Assembly (NCBI GenBank): GCA_002401885.1
Contig: NVUL01000014.1
Location: 1 to 48,962 of the forward strand
DNA length: 48,962 nt
From: SAR86 cluster bacterium
GTDB lineage: Bacteria; Pseudomonadota; Gammaproteobacteria; Pseudomonadales; Pseudohongiellaceae
Direction: 5' to 3'
Both the position numbers and the translations under genes were made by a program. This document shows, in pieces, positions 7,127-14,997 of the stretch. The notes under the pieces were generated by a model. The model worked only from the letters and a program-made list of their open reading frames with translations, made no database searches and was not told the origin of the DNA. The first letter of the stretch is position 1. Each line of letters starts with the position of its first letter.

Positions 7127-8575
7127 CTAGTCGTCGATAAATTGATAACGCATGCGTACATCTTTTACACGCCGCGCTTTATTATCAATGATCGCAGGCC
7201 GAAAGTGTATATCTCGAACGGAACGCCAGATGCTGCGTTTCGAATCCAAGTCTTCAGGCCCTGTGGCGAGAACGTCAACCGAAGAGGCCTTGCCGCGAGA
7301 ATTCACCGAGAAGCTAACGTCCGCATACTTAAAAGGATAGTCGAGCTGCCAGAATGGATTTTTAGATTGCGGCATCGGCGTCGAGTCTAGCGCCTCTGTC
7401 CAGGAGGTAAACATGCCAAGGTGCATCTCCTGTTCCTTCACAGATGCAAAGGACTCGATTCGTCCTCTCAATTCCGCGAGGGCATCGGCAAAATTTAGAT
7501 GCAAGGCCTCCATCGGAATCACCATAGGGCGCTCGAAGAACCAAAGCACATCTTCTTCCGCTATTCCGGCCTCAAGCAACATATCCCGAGCCTCTCGATA
7601 GCCACGAATTGCTGAACCTCTATCGGACAGCAACTGAAAATCAGAACGATAGATCTTCATCATCGCCTGCGCTTCGATATCAGAAGTCTCTTCGACGACA
7701 TCTTGTATCTTATTCACCATGGAATACGCATCGCGGAGATATCCATCGCCTATTGGTCTACCTCTCTCGATGACAGGAGTGACCGATGAGTTTCCGAAGA
7801 ATGATCTGGAGCTGAGGCCATAACGGTTCTGGCTCTCGAGTCCAAAGGTGCCCTCCCGACGGACGAGTCGATCTACCGATTCGGAACCGACTCCCTTCGA
7901 GGCGTTTAGGAAACTTACGAGGTGATATTCGTTGTAGGCGACCTTATACAACCAAGGCGCGGCCTCGAGACTGTCTTCGCCATAGCTGTCCTCGACAATG
8001 TCTTCGATCTCTTCATACAAGTCACGAGCCTTAAAGAAATTGAGAACTTGCTCTTTGCGATCCTCGATTGTAATACGACTAAACAACCAGTCGATCTGGT
8101 CCTGGATGGCGGAGAGTAGAAGCTCGGTGTTCTCAGCATCGATGGAGGTGCGAAGATGGCGAATATGTTCAAGCTGATCGGAGATCTCCTCCCAATTGCC
8201 TAGCGCCAGTTGTGTGGCCATTATTGATTGCAGCAAGGGAATCAGATCGGGGTGCTCGAAACCAAGTTCGGTGCGCATCACTTGCAGCTGCCTGTTCTGT
8301 AGCTGTGCTACCTGTTCGTAGTCTTCGGTCTCGTTCAGCAACTCGATCATGCTCTCGAGGGGCTCGATTAGACTGGAATGATAGGGGCCGAAATCGAATT
8401 CTAGGTCTTCGATCTGCTGTTGATAAGCCGCCATTTGTTCGGCGCTGTCTACAACACTACCGACAAGCAGCTTATCCTCGGCGGCGTAGCTGGAAAGAGC
8501 CCCAATGCACAGCAATGCAGCTAGGGCTAACCTGCTGATAGTAATTACTATTTTCCTGTTCTTTTGCATAAGCAT
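7127..8575 (-). CDS. Exported helical-repeat protein with TonB C-terminal-like domain
   Basis: About 482 residues. An N-terminal signal (ALLCIGALSSYAA) is followed by helical, TPR-like segments (EPLESMIELLNETEDYEQVAQL, PDLIPLLQSIMATQLALGNWEE and others). The last ~80 residues (YPFKYADVSFSVNSRGKAS, VRDIHFRPAIIDNKARRV, MRYQFID) have the beta-alpha-beta pattern of the TonB_C fold. There is no N-terminal transmembrane anchor or Pro-rich spacer of a true TonB, so it is unlikely to transmit energy. ATG codons at 8575 and 8569 are preferred to the TTG at 8590. Similar periplasmic TonB-C proteins are common in gammaproteobacteria without known role. Confidence 0.75.
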   Translation of the reverse strand: MLMQKNRKIVITISRLALAALLCIGALSSYAAEDKLLVGSVVDSAEQMAAYQQQIEDLEFDFGPYHSSLIEPLESMIELLNETEDYEQVAQLQNRQLQVMRTELGFEHPDLIPLLQSIMATQLALGNWEEISDQLEHIRHLRTSIDAENTELLLSAIQDQIDWLFSRITIEDRKEQVLNFFKARDLYEEIEDIVEDSYGEDSLEAAPWLYKVAYNEYHLVSFLNASKGVGSESVDRLVRREGTFGLESQNRYGLSSRSFFGNSSVTPVIERGRPIGDGYLRDAYSMVNKIQDVVEETSDIEAQAMMKIYRSDFQLLSDRGSAIRGYREARDMLLEAGIAEEDVLWFFERPMVIPMEALHLNFADALAELRGRIESFASVKEQEMHLGMFTSWTEALDSTPMPQSKNPFWQLDYPFKYADVSFSVNSRGKASSVDVLATGPEDLDSKRSIWRSVRDIHFRPAIIDNKARRVKDVRMRYQFIDD

Positions 8576-8684
8576 AGCAATGGCGCGCAACTCAAAAACT
8601 AGGGACTTCTCACATTAACTTGATCTCTGCCAGTTGTCGATACACACTATCGCATATCATCATTGCAGTGAGTCAGCATCCGTC

Positions 8685-9440
8685 ATGAATCGCAGCATTC
8701 TTCTTCTCACCTTCCTACTTACCGCCTCGCCTTTCAGCGTGCACGCGCAACTAGATCAGTCCGATCTCTATGACATCGGCGGAGAATTTGCCTTCGTACG
8801 TATTCAATACGACAGCTACTACAGCGGCGGTTTCTACGGCGGACCCTGGGCGACCGACTTCCCGGCTGCCGATGAGAATTTCCTGCGCGGCGTAGCGCGA
8901 CTGTCCAATGTGCGAGTGATGGAAAAACCCATCGTGCTACGCTTCGACGACGATGAAATCTTCAACTACCCTTTCTTGTATGCCTTGGAGATGGGACGCA
9001 ACGGAGGTATCTCCTTGTCCCCAAAAGAAACTGAGAACCTCAGAGAATATTTGCTGCGCGGCGGCTTCCTCTTAGTCGATGACTTCTGGGGAGAGCAACA
9101 ATGGGATGCCTTCTATCAAGATTTCTCCAAGTTGTTTCCAGATCGCGAGATCATCGAGCTACATTCCAGCCACGAGATCTATCACACCTTCTACGACATC
9201 GATGGCGCACAGATGATTCCGGGGCGTGGTGGAAGGAGAGGCTTCGGACAGGCCGGAATGGACAACGCCAGCAATCACGCCATTCTAGATGATGACGGTC
9301 GCGTCATGGTGCTCATCAATTGGAACTCAGACATGGGCGATGGCTGGGAACACACCTTCGATCAGTGGTATCCCACGCAGTATGCGAATTCGGCATATCA
9401 ATTGGGCATTAACTATCTAATTTATTCGCTTACTCATTAA
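8685..9440 (+). CDS. Exported DUF4159-domain protein
   Basis: A 251-residue secreted protein: signal peptide (MNRSILLLTFLLTASPFSVHA, residues 1-21), then a DUF4159 domain through the C-terminus. Blocks typical of the family are FAFVRIQYDS, WATDFPAADENFLRGVARLS, LREYLLRGGFLLVDDFWG and INWNSDMGDGWEH. DUF4159 resembles the ThuA/glutamine-amidotransferase-like flavodoxin fold often found C-terminal to BatA-type proteins; here it stands alone. The signal peptide fixes the ATG at 8685 even though the frame is open to 8634 and the ribosome site is weak. Function unknown. Confidence 0.87.
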   Translation: MNRSILLLTFLLTASPFSVHAQLDQSDLYDIGGEFAFVRIQYDSYYSGGFYGGPWATDFPAADENFLRGVARLSNVRVMEKPIVLRFDDDEIFNYPFLYALEMGRNGGISLSPKETENLREYLLRGGFLLVDDFWGEQQWDAFYQDFSKLFPDREIIELHSSHEIYHTFYDIDGAQMIPGRGGRRGFGQAGMDNASNHAILDDDGRVMVLINWNSDMGDGWEHTFDQWYPTQYANSAYQLGINYLIYSLTH

Positions 9441-9496
9441 GCTACGGGTCCAGCTTTCGAATCAACTAGGATGCATTGAAAGATCGATGGAGCCGA

Positions 9497-9671
9497 GGAC
9501 TGAAAATCCTCGTGTCGGTGGTTCGACCAACTGCGCCAGCAGTTAGCAACGAGCGCACTAGCGCGAGCCCGGAGGGGACAAACAGGCCAAAGGCTGTTTG
9601 GATTCTTCCGTCCCGGTGAGCTATCACCTCACTCCCAAAACTACTGTATATTTACTCTGACCCCATTTATT
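9497..9671 (+). repeat. Dispersed repeat copy A with tRNA-Phe 3'-half-like start
   Basis: Part of a 362-base gene-free stretch (9441-9802). It opens with an intact tRNA-Phe-like anticodon arm, GAGGA/CTGAAAA/TCCTC (9495-9511, anticodon GAA), then GTGTC, GGTGG and TTCGA, but the T-stem does not close and there is no D-arm or acceptor stem. It runs through a hairpin region (AAACAGGCC/GGCTGTTT) to TTTACTCTGACCCC. The whole ~175 bases align with a diverged copy at 13635-13815. It is followed by a perfect 14-base tandem duplication and a GC-rich stretch (9713-9770) with a CAGCC-TTC-GGCTG stem. Confidence 0.65.
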
Positions 9672-9686
9672 AGACCCCATTTATTA
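9659..9686 (+). repeat. Perfect 14-bp tandem duplication
   Basis: The unit gaccccatttatta occurs twice head to tail (9659-9672 and 9673-9686) at the end of repeat copy A. Copy B at 13815 lacks it. Confidence 0.9.
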
Positions 9687-9802
9687 ATTAGTGACTCGGT
9701 CATCCTGACCTCGGGCTACGCCCAGCCTTCGGCTGCGCTATCCTGCTCTAAGCAGAATGGTCTGTCCCCTTTCCTGCTGAAGCCTATTTACTTACTGAAG
9801 CA

Positions 9803-11992
9803 TTAGAACGTGCCACTTACCTTGAGAGACACTGATCTTCCAGAACTGCTGCATTGATCTTCAATTTCTTCGATGATGCCACTGGAGATTCGACCAACAA
9901 AACGTTGTCGTTCGCGGCAGAATTCCCCATCATTTACAAGCCGGTTCGCGTCGAGTCGATAGGTCATATTGAGAGGTCCGCGCCATTCTATAAAACTTTG
10001 CCAGAAGGGATCGCCACCCGAAAGTTCGATATCGTCTATATCATAGCGTATGCGATTTCCATCGAAGGAATTATTCCAACTCATCCCGTAGTTAAGATTC
10101 CAACGAGGAACATCCTGTCTAAAGCCTAGCGAAGTTCGTCCTCTGTTACTAAAAAGGAAGCGCCTTTCAATGCCAAGAAAGGGATCGGTAATTTCCGAGT
10201 CTTCGACCGAGAATCTTGCAGTGACCAAAAGATTCGGCATATCGATCATGCGCATGCGGATACTGCTATTAAGCTCTAGGCCGTATTTGGTACCGTCTCC
10301 AATATTGCCGTTTGCACTTTGCAAGCTATCTTCTGAAGTAGAAACATCGAGCCTACCTATCTTGTCGCGCCAATCTTCATAGTAGATTCGGCCGCTAACA
10401 ACCCCCACATCATTTGGAAGGCGATATTCTGTATTCAGTTCATAATTCCAATACCACTCTTGCCGAAGATTCGCATTGCCTGCCTGTACATTTGAGTCTT
10501 CGTCCTGGTTATCTGTAGCGGCTACGAAGTCGTTGAAGCTCAACTGCTCCACAACTTTTTCAATAGTTCCTCGTAACTGGATAGTGGGTGTAAGGTCATA
10601 CCTAAAATCCACCTTAGGCTTAACGAAATCGAAATCTCGCTTGTTTGAGACATCGCCACGCTGGATGATTTCAGAGGTTTCATACAGTATTGAAGTTTCC
10701 AAGGACATGTTTGGACTAATAACCCAGTTATGAATGGCGAAAGGTTCGTAACGAACTTCTTCTACTGAGGAGTTAGCGTTGGAAACAGATTGGGGAACCA
10801 GCCCTCCATGAGCTGCCGAAGGAGTTCCTGTTGAACTCGCTAAGCCAAGTGCCAGCCTGGAATCGAGGATAGTTTGGGCACGCTCTCCACCCAGCTCTAG
10901 ATTATGCCCTTCGAAAATGTCGAACGTGAAGGACGCTCTCGCGATTCGCTCTTTAGTCGTACTGGCAGAATCTAGAAAAAGGTTCTTCGTTTCTGTTTGG
11001 TCGTCAAATTGATCGAAACGTTCTCGGATGTTCTCTCGAGTGGCAGAGTTGCTAATAACCAATATCTTGAAGCGACCGCCACCATCAGTGTTGTATTCAT
11101 AATCGCCGCCCACTTCCCAGTTTTTCGTGTTACTGGGACTATCTTCCCGTTGTAGTGCAAGGGTATTTGGATTAACTTTTAAGTCTATTGTGCGACGAAA
11201 CAAATCCGTCTCACCATCTCCATTAGAAATCTGGGCATTAAAACGCGCACTACTTTTTGCGTTTATCTCATAGCCAAGATTCGTACTTATGGTTGACATA
11301 CGACCATCGGTGGCTCGATCTTCTCGAATGATATCGTTGGGTGAGAAATCACCGAGTATAGAATTCTCTTTACTGAGGTTTCTAAAATAGACGTCGTTGG
11401 ATTCGGCGCTAATTTGGTAATTTAGTGGCCCTTGTTGTCCGCTATAGGAGGCATTCACGGCTGGAGAAACCGTATTATCTTCCGCAAATTCTAGCCTCGC
11501 CTCGTACTGCAAAGATGAAGAGCTGAGCTCTTCGAATAGCACGACGTTGATGACCTGACCACTACCGCGAACATCCAACTCCCCAGAGGTCCCTCGGATA
11601 ATTTCGAAATAGTTAACCTGATCTGCGGTAATTCGACCCAGCTGACCACCGGTGCTGTTGTTTTTTCCCGCAGTTCGCTTTCCATTGATCAGTATTTCAC
11701 TGCCGCCACTGCCACTACCAAAGCCACGCCCGCCGCTGCCACCGCCGGGGCCACCACGCCCACTTCGACCTCGACTTCCACGGAAGTTGCCTCCGCCACT
11801 ACTTAGGCCAGGAATCCTGTCCATCATGTCCTGTGCCGTTACCGGGGCCCATTCTTCGAAATAGGCAGCTGGATAGCGCACAGTGGAATCGTCACCTACA
11901 TTGTCTTGAGCGACGCTAGGTGAGTTAAAGGAGCTAAGAGCAAGGAAAAGCAGGATGCTAGTGGGGCGAATCAGAACTGTCTTACTTCTCAT
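9803..11992 (-). CDS. TonB-dependent outer-membrane receptor with Gly/Arg-rich plug insert
   Basis: A 729-residue outer-membrane gated channel. A signal peptide (ending SVAQ, ~residue 29) precedes a plug domain with AQDMMDRIPG, ILINGKRTAGK, ITADQVNYFEIIRGTSGELDVRGSGQVINVVL; the remainder is beta-barrel, ending in SLKVSGTF with the terminal Phe used for barrel assembly. Between residues ~65 and 97 the plug carries a low-complexity Gly/Arg/Ser stretch. No N-terminal signalling extension is present, so transcriptional control through a FecI/FecR route is not expected. The ligand is unknown; no adjacent TonB, siderophore or glycan genes help. A LysR regulator lies 170 bases upstream on the same strand. 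Confidence 0.9.
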   Translation of the reverse strand: MRSKTVLIRPTSILLFLALSSFNSPSVAQDNVGDDSTVRYPAAYFEEWAPVTAQDMMDRIPGLSSGGGNFRGSRGRSGRGGPGGGSGGRGFGSGSGGSEILINGKRTAGKNNSTGGQLGRITADQVNYFEIIRGTSGELDVRGSGQVINVVLFEELSSSSLQYEARLEFAEDNTVSPAVNASYSGQQGPLNYQISAESNDVYFRNLSKENSILGDFSPNDIIREDRATDGRMSTISTNLGYEINAKSSARFNAQISNGDGETDLFRRTIDLKVNPNTLALQREDSPSNTKNWEVGGDYEYNTDGGGRFKILVISNSATRENIRERFDQFDDQTETKNLFLDSASTTKERIARASFTFDIFEGHNLELGGERAQTILDSRLALGLASSTGTPSAAHGGLVPQSVSNANSSVEEVRYEPFAIHNWVISPNMSLETSILYETSEIIQRGDVSNKRDFDFVKPKVDFRYDLTPTIQLRGTIEKVVEQLSFNDFVAATDNQDEDSNVQAGNANLRQEWYWNYELNTEYRLPNDVGVVSGRIYYEDWRDKIGRLDVSTSEDSLQSANGNIGDGTKYGLELNSSIRMRMIDMPNLLVTARFSVEDSEITDPFLGIERRFLFSNRGRTSLGFRQDVPRWNLNYGMSWNNSFDGNRIRYDIDDIELSGGDPFWQSFIEWRGPLNMTYRLDANRLVNDGEFCRERQRFVGRISSGIIEEIEDQCSSSGRSVSLKVSGTF

Positions 11993-12088
11993 AAAGCCTA
12001 TCTCACTATATTGAGTACTATTATGGATGAGGTGCCTGAACCTACTGTTCTCGACTCAATCTTGCCCCGTATTTAGGTAAAACTGTGT

Positions 12089-12119
12089 AACAAATGGTGT
12101 CAGGGTAGAAATACGCTAG
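12089..12119 (+). repeat. Shared ~31-bp repeat-end motif, solo copy
   Basis: The bases aacaaatggtgtcagggt followed by agaaatacgctag match the reverse complement of the end of repeat copy A (9641-9671; core GGGGTCAGAGTAAA). Only the end motif is shared; flanks differ. It sits between the LysR gene end and the TonB receptor promoter region. Confidence 0.5.
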
Positions 12120-12162
12120 TTTTCAGCGTGTTTCTTTCCCAAACCCACAGCGCACTCTGTTC

Positions 12163-13050
12163 TCAACCCAGCCGACTACTCAAGCGCCCCACATGAGATT
12201 GAAAGAAATCGATGAATAGCCGTGCGCGTACTGGCAGAAATTGGCTGCGAAAGAGAAGTGTCAGGGAGAGAGCTTCGACAGGATTGGACGTGAGCAATTT
12301 GATGAGCGAGCCGCTGCGTAGCTGAGTCTCGACATCTACATCAACCAATTTGGCTATTCCTAAACCCGATACACAAGCCTCTATCAACAGTTTCTGGTTT
12401 GATATCGCCATTCGGCCACTCACTCTGACCGCATTGAGCTGACCTCTCTTAGTAAACAGCCAGGTATTTTCGCCGGGCTCTAACAAACATTGCTGGTCGG
12501 CAAGCTCACTGCTCAGCAGTTGATCACGCGTATAACGACGGGGGGCCCCGTAGAGTGATTGCTGCATACTCATCAAAGACTTCGCGTTATGGAACGAATC
12601 TGGCAAGGCACCCTGATGAAGCACGAAGGTGATGTCGCTGTCATCGATGTTCTGAGGTGTGTGACCGCTGAATTGCCCTATTGTTAGATCGACTTTGGGA
12701 TGCTGCTCAAGAAATTCCAAACAAATGTCAGCGAACTGATTCGGGAAGAAGTCACAGGGCGTCTGAATGAACAGCATTCCCTCGGCGACCGATTGACTTG
12801 TCGCTATGCTGTCTTCCAGCTGCTCGAGTTCGCTAAGTAAAGGATGAGCCCGCGCAACCAGTGCTCTGCCTTGTTCGGTCAGCGTAATGCTTCGAGTCGT
12901 TCTAGTCAGTAATCGTACTTCCAGCTGTGCTTCAAACTGGGAGAGCCGCCTACTCACTTTCGATTTAGGCATATTGAGCCGTGATGCCGCAGCGGTTAGC
13001 GACCCCGCGTCCACCACAGCGACGAATATTGCCAGACTGTTTAGATCCAT
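12163..13050 (-). CDS. LysR-family transcriptional regulator
   Basis: A 295-residue DNA-binding regulator. The winged helix-turn-helix is residues 1-60 (FVAVVDAGSLTAAASRL, PKSKVSRRLSQFEAQL, LLTRTTRSITLTEQG), followed by a periplasmic-binding-like effector domain (~90-290) ending FIDFFQSHV. It resembles the AaeR/DmlR-type LysR subgroup (MDLNSLAIFVAVVDAGSLT). The start at 13050 has a perfect AAAGGAG 6 bases upstream, better than the ATG at 13065. It is divergent from the thioredoxin gene, with an inverted repeat directly upstream, so autoregulation and control of thioredoxin are inferred. Confidence 0.92.
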   Translation of the reverse strand: MDLNSLAIFVAVVDAGSLTAAASRLNMPKSKVSRRLSQFEAQLEVRLLTRTTRSITLTEQGRALVARAHPLLSELEQLEDSIATSQSVAEGMLFIQTPCDFFPNQFADICLEFLEQHPKVDLTIGQFSGHTPQNIDDSDITFVLHQGALPDSFHNAKSLMSMQQSLYGAPRRYTRDQLLSSELADQQCLLEPGENTWLFTKRGQLNAVRVSGRMAISNQKLLIEACVSGLGIAKLVDVDVETQLRSGSLIKLLTSNPVEALSLTLLFRSQFLPVRARLFIDFFQSHVGRLSSRLG

Positions 13051-13063
13051 TATCACTCCTTTC

Positions 13064-13089
13064 ATATTGTTCTATTTTTGCAACAATAT
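13064..13089. promoter_or_regulatory. Inverted repeat, probable LysR operator
   Basis: A perfect 8-bp inverted repeat ATATTGTT-N10-AACAATAT lies 14 bases upstream of the LysR start and contains the T-N11-A arrangement typical of LysR boxes. A related half-site pair ATTGAACAAT occurs at 13118-13127 on the thioredoxin side. Confidence 0.6.
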
Positions 13090-13173
13090 AATGTATTTTT
13101 GAATACTAATCCCATTAATTGAACAATGCTAACGTCTCTGTTACTCAAAACGCAATCAAGAGAGGATAAGAAC

Positions 13174-13494
13174 ATGCAACAGCTAAGCAGCAACGAGCAA
13201 TTTGAAAAGCTGATTAACAACGCGGGAAACAAGCCGGTACTGGTGGATTTCCACACCGAATGGTGCGGACCGTGCAAGATGTTAAGCCCTGTGGTGGAGG
13301 CTATTGCCGAGCAATACGCTAACAAATTGGAAGTGGTAAAAGTTGACGCCGATAAATTTCAGGAAATCACAGCCAAATACGGCGTGAGAGGCATTCCGAC
13401 CTTGATGGTGTTCAAGCAGGGAACACCCGCCTCAACTAAGGTTGGCGTAGGCACCATTAGTCAGATTGAAGCCTTTGTCGAGGAGCAGCTATAA
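13174..13494 (+). CDS. trxA: Thioredoxin
   Basis: A 106-residue cytoplasmic disulfide reductase. The active site WCGPCK is at residues ~29-34 (VLVDFHTEWCGPCKM), with the cis-proline loop GVRGIPTLMVFKQG. Length and all key residues are canonical. The start MQQLSSNEQF has AGAGAGGAT upstream; the frame's extra 16 codons from 13126 lie inside the probable regulatory region. It is divergent from the LysR gene with no partner gene on its own strand. It may be a second thioredoxin rather than the housekeeping copy; the symbol is by family only. Confidence 0.93.
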   Translation: MQQLSSNEQFEKLINNAGNKPVLVDFHTEWCGPCKMLSPVVEAIAEQYANKLEVVKVDADKFQEITAKYGVRGIPTLMVFKQGTPASTKVGVGTISQIEAFVEEQL

Positions 13495-13634
13495 AATAGC
13501 GGAGAGTGGCAACTCTTTCACTTAACGACCAGCGCACCCGAGGGGAAAATCGAGGACACGCACGAGATATCGTGGAAGCTTCCATAGACATAAACTTGTT
13601 GCTTTGTGCGCGTTCCCGATTTTGGTTCTACTCC

Positions 13635-13815
13635 CTACTGAAAACCCTCGGGTCGGTGGTTGAACTAACTCCGCTAGCAGTTTATAACTAACTCGCCAGC
13701 GCGAAATCCTATGAGAGTAATCAGCCAAATGCCTGTTGGGATAATTCCAACACTGGAATCTATTCCATCATCGACCTTTTACCTGTTAGATCATTTTACT
13801 CTGATCCTTTTGATG
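13635..13815 (+). repeat. Dispersed repeat copy B with degraded tRNA-Phe-like start
   Basis: Lies in a 471-base gene-free stretch (13495-13965). It begins CTACTGAAAACCCTCG, then GGTCGGTGGTT, then CGCTAGCAG, TCGCCAGCGCGA, CAGCCAAATGCCTGTTGG and ends CATTTTACTCTGATCC, each block matching copy A (9497-9671) in order. It is more decayed than copy A: the anticodon arm no longer pairs and TTCGA is lost. The rest of the stretch shows no gene; a promoter for the polyesterase gene should lie after 13815. Confidence 0.6.
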
Positions 13816-13965
13816 TTGACTCCTTAGATTTCGGAATGCGATAGGAAAAACTGAATTTGAAGTTAGTCGACCGCACTGCCCCTAGCATCAACTTTACGAT
13901 AGCATTGCCGTTCCGACGTCCTTGCACCACACTGTTGATCCCGCTCTGAATAGAAGGAATTAGAA

Positions 13966-14838
13966 ATGCCGATTCGTATCCGATACCTGCTTGCCCTTAC
14001 CCTGATTCTCTCATTCTCAGTTAACGTTAGTGCCCAAGTAATCTCGAGAGAATCCCTAGGAAACCCTGGGCCTTATCAGGTTGCGTACTATTCAAGCTAC
14101 CCGGCAGTACCCGAATTTAGTGCAGCAACTATCTATTTTCCTGCCAATAAGGGGGAAGACTTCGGAGGCGTAGCCATATCGCCCGGATTCGTAGAATCGC
14201 AGGAAAACATGAGCTGGTGGGGAAGCCACCTTGCATCTCATGGCTTCGCTGTACTGACCCTTGATACCAATGAGTTACGCGACGACCCCTCTCTGCGCGC
14301 GGACGCCTTGATGGCTGCAATTGAAGTGCTCCGCAACGAGAGTGATCGCATGGGCGGAACTTTGCGAGGAAAGATCCTCAAGGACCGCATGTCGATCATG
14401 GGGCATTCCATGGGTGGTGGCGGCACTTTGATTGCAGCAAATGCCCACGGCGCTGAACTGAAAGCTGCCATCCCTTTCACCCCCTGGCAACCAGACGGTA
14501 GTTTTGCTGAAATTTCAATTCCTACACTAGTCATTGCTGGCGAGAATGATCTCATCGCACCGGTAGCCGACCATGCCTTGCCTCATTTCGAGAGTCTTTC
14601 CGAAGACATTCCGAAAATGTATCTCGAAATCAAGGGTGGCAATCACTTCATTGCCAATACAGATACTGGTGATGATCGGCTTACACCCAATATCGATGTA
14701 CACGACCTAGTGGGTGGCATGGCCGTGGCCTGGTTAAAATTGTTCGTCGATGGTGATGAAGATTATCGGGAGCTGGTGTTTGGAGAAATGCCGGCAAATG
14801 ACCGTGACAGGCTATCAAGTTGGAAATTTTCTGAGTAA
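13966..14838 (+). CDS. Secreted PET-hydrolase-like polyesterase (cutinase-type alpha/beta hydrolase)
   Basis: A 290-residue exported serine hydrolase resembling IsPETase and bacterial cutinases over its whole length. A signal peptide ends near VSAQ (24). Matching blocks are SAATIYFPANKGEDFGGVAI, WWGSHLASHGFAVLTLDTN, the nucleophile elbow MGHSMGGGGTL (Ser148), PW (Trp174), ENDLIAPV (Asp195), LEIKGGNHFIAN (His227) and GMAVAWLKLFVDGDEDY. At the PETase Trp159 position it has His147, and at Ser238 it has Phe228, the cutinase-like state. Neither PETase disulfide is present: the first Cys pair is Gly193/Ile229 and there is no C-terminal pair. An acidic insert follows the catalytic His (TDTGDDRLTPNIDVHD). 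AGAAGGA 7 bases upstream supports the start. Actual polyester activity is unproven. Confidence 0.85.
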   Translation: MPIRIRYLLALTLILSFSVNVSAQVISRESLGNPGPYQVAYYSSYPAVPEFSAATIYFPANKGEDFGGVAISPGFVESQENMSWWGSHLASHGFAVLTLDTNELRDDPSLRADALMAAIEVLRNESDRMGGTLRGKILKDRMSIMGHSMGGGGTLIAANAHGAELKAAIPFTPWQPDGSFAEISIPTLVIAGENDLIAPVADHALPHFESLSEDIPKMYLEIKGGNHFIANTDTGDDRLTPNIDVHDLVGGMAVAWLKLFVDGDEDYRELVFGEMPANDRDRLSSWKFSE

Positions 14839-14853
14839 GGGCTGTTGAAGGAG

Positions 14854-14922
14854 ACAGAGGGTTCTATTTTGATCAAGCAATGCACTGGTCAAAATTTGGC
14901 CCCTGCGGGCTCTGTTATTTTT
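14854..14922 (+). terminator. Probable intrinsic terminator after polyesterase
   Basis: Outer arms ACAGAG (14854-14859) and CTCTGT (14910-14915) enclose a second stem ATTTTGATCA/TGGTCAAAAT (one G-T pair), followed by TTATTTTT. It lies 16 bases after the stop. Confidence 0.5.
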
Positions 14923-14997
14923 CCAATGGCAACATGAGTATTTGCTGTGATAACTTTGATGCTCTCGTCCCACCCCACACAATATTTAGGATCGACA

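Noticed and set aside
9495..9540. Functional tRNA-Phe gene
   Set aside because: Only an anticodon arm and TTCGA are present; no D-arm, acceptor stem or closing T-stem.
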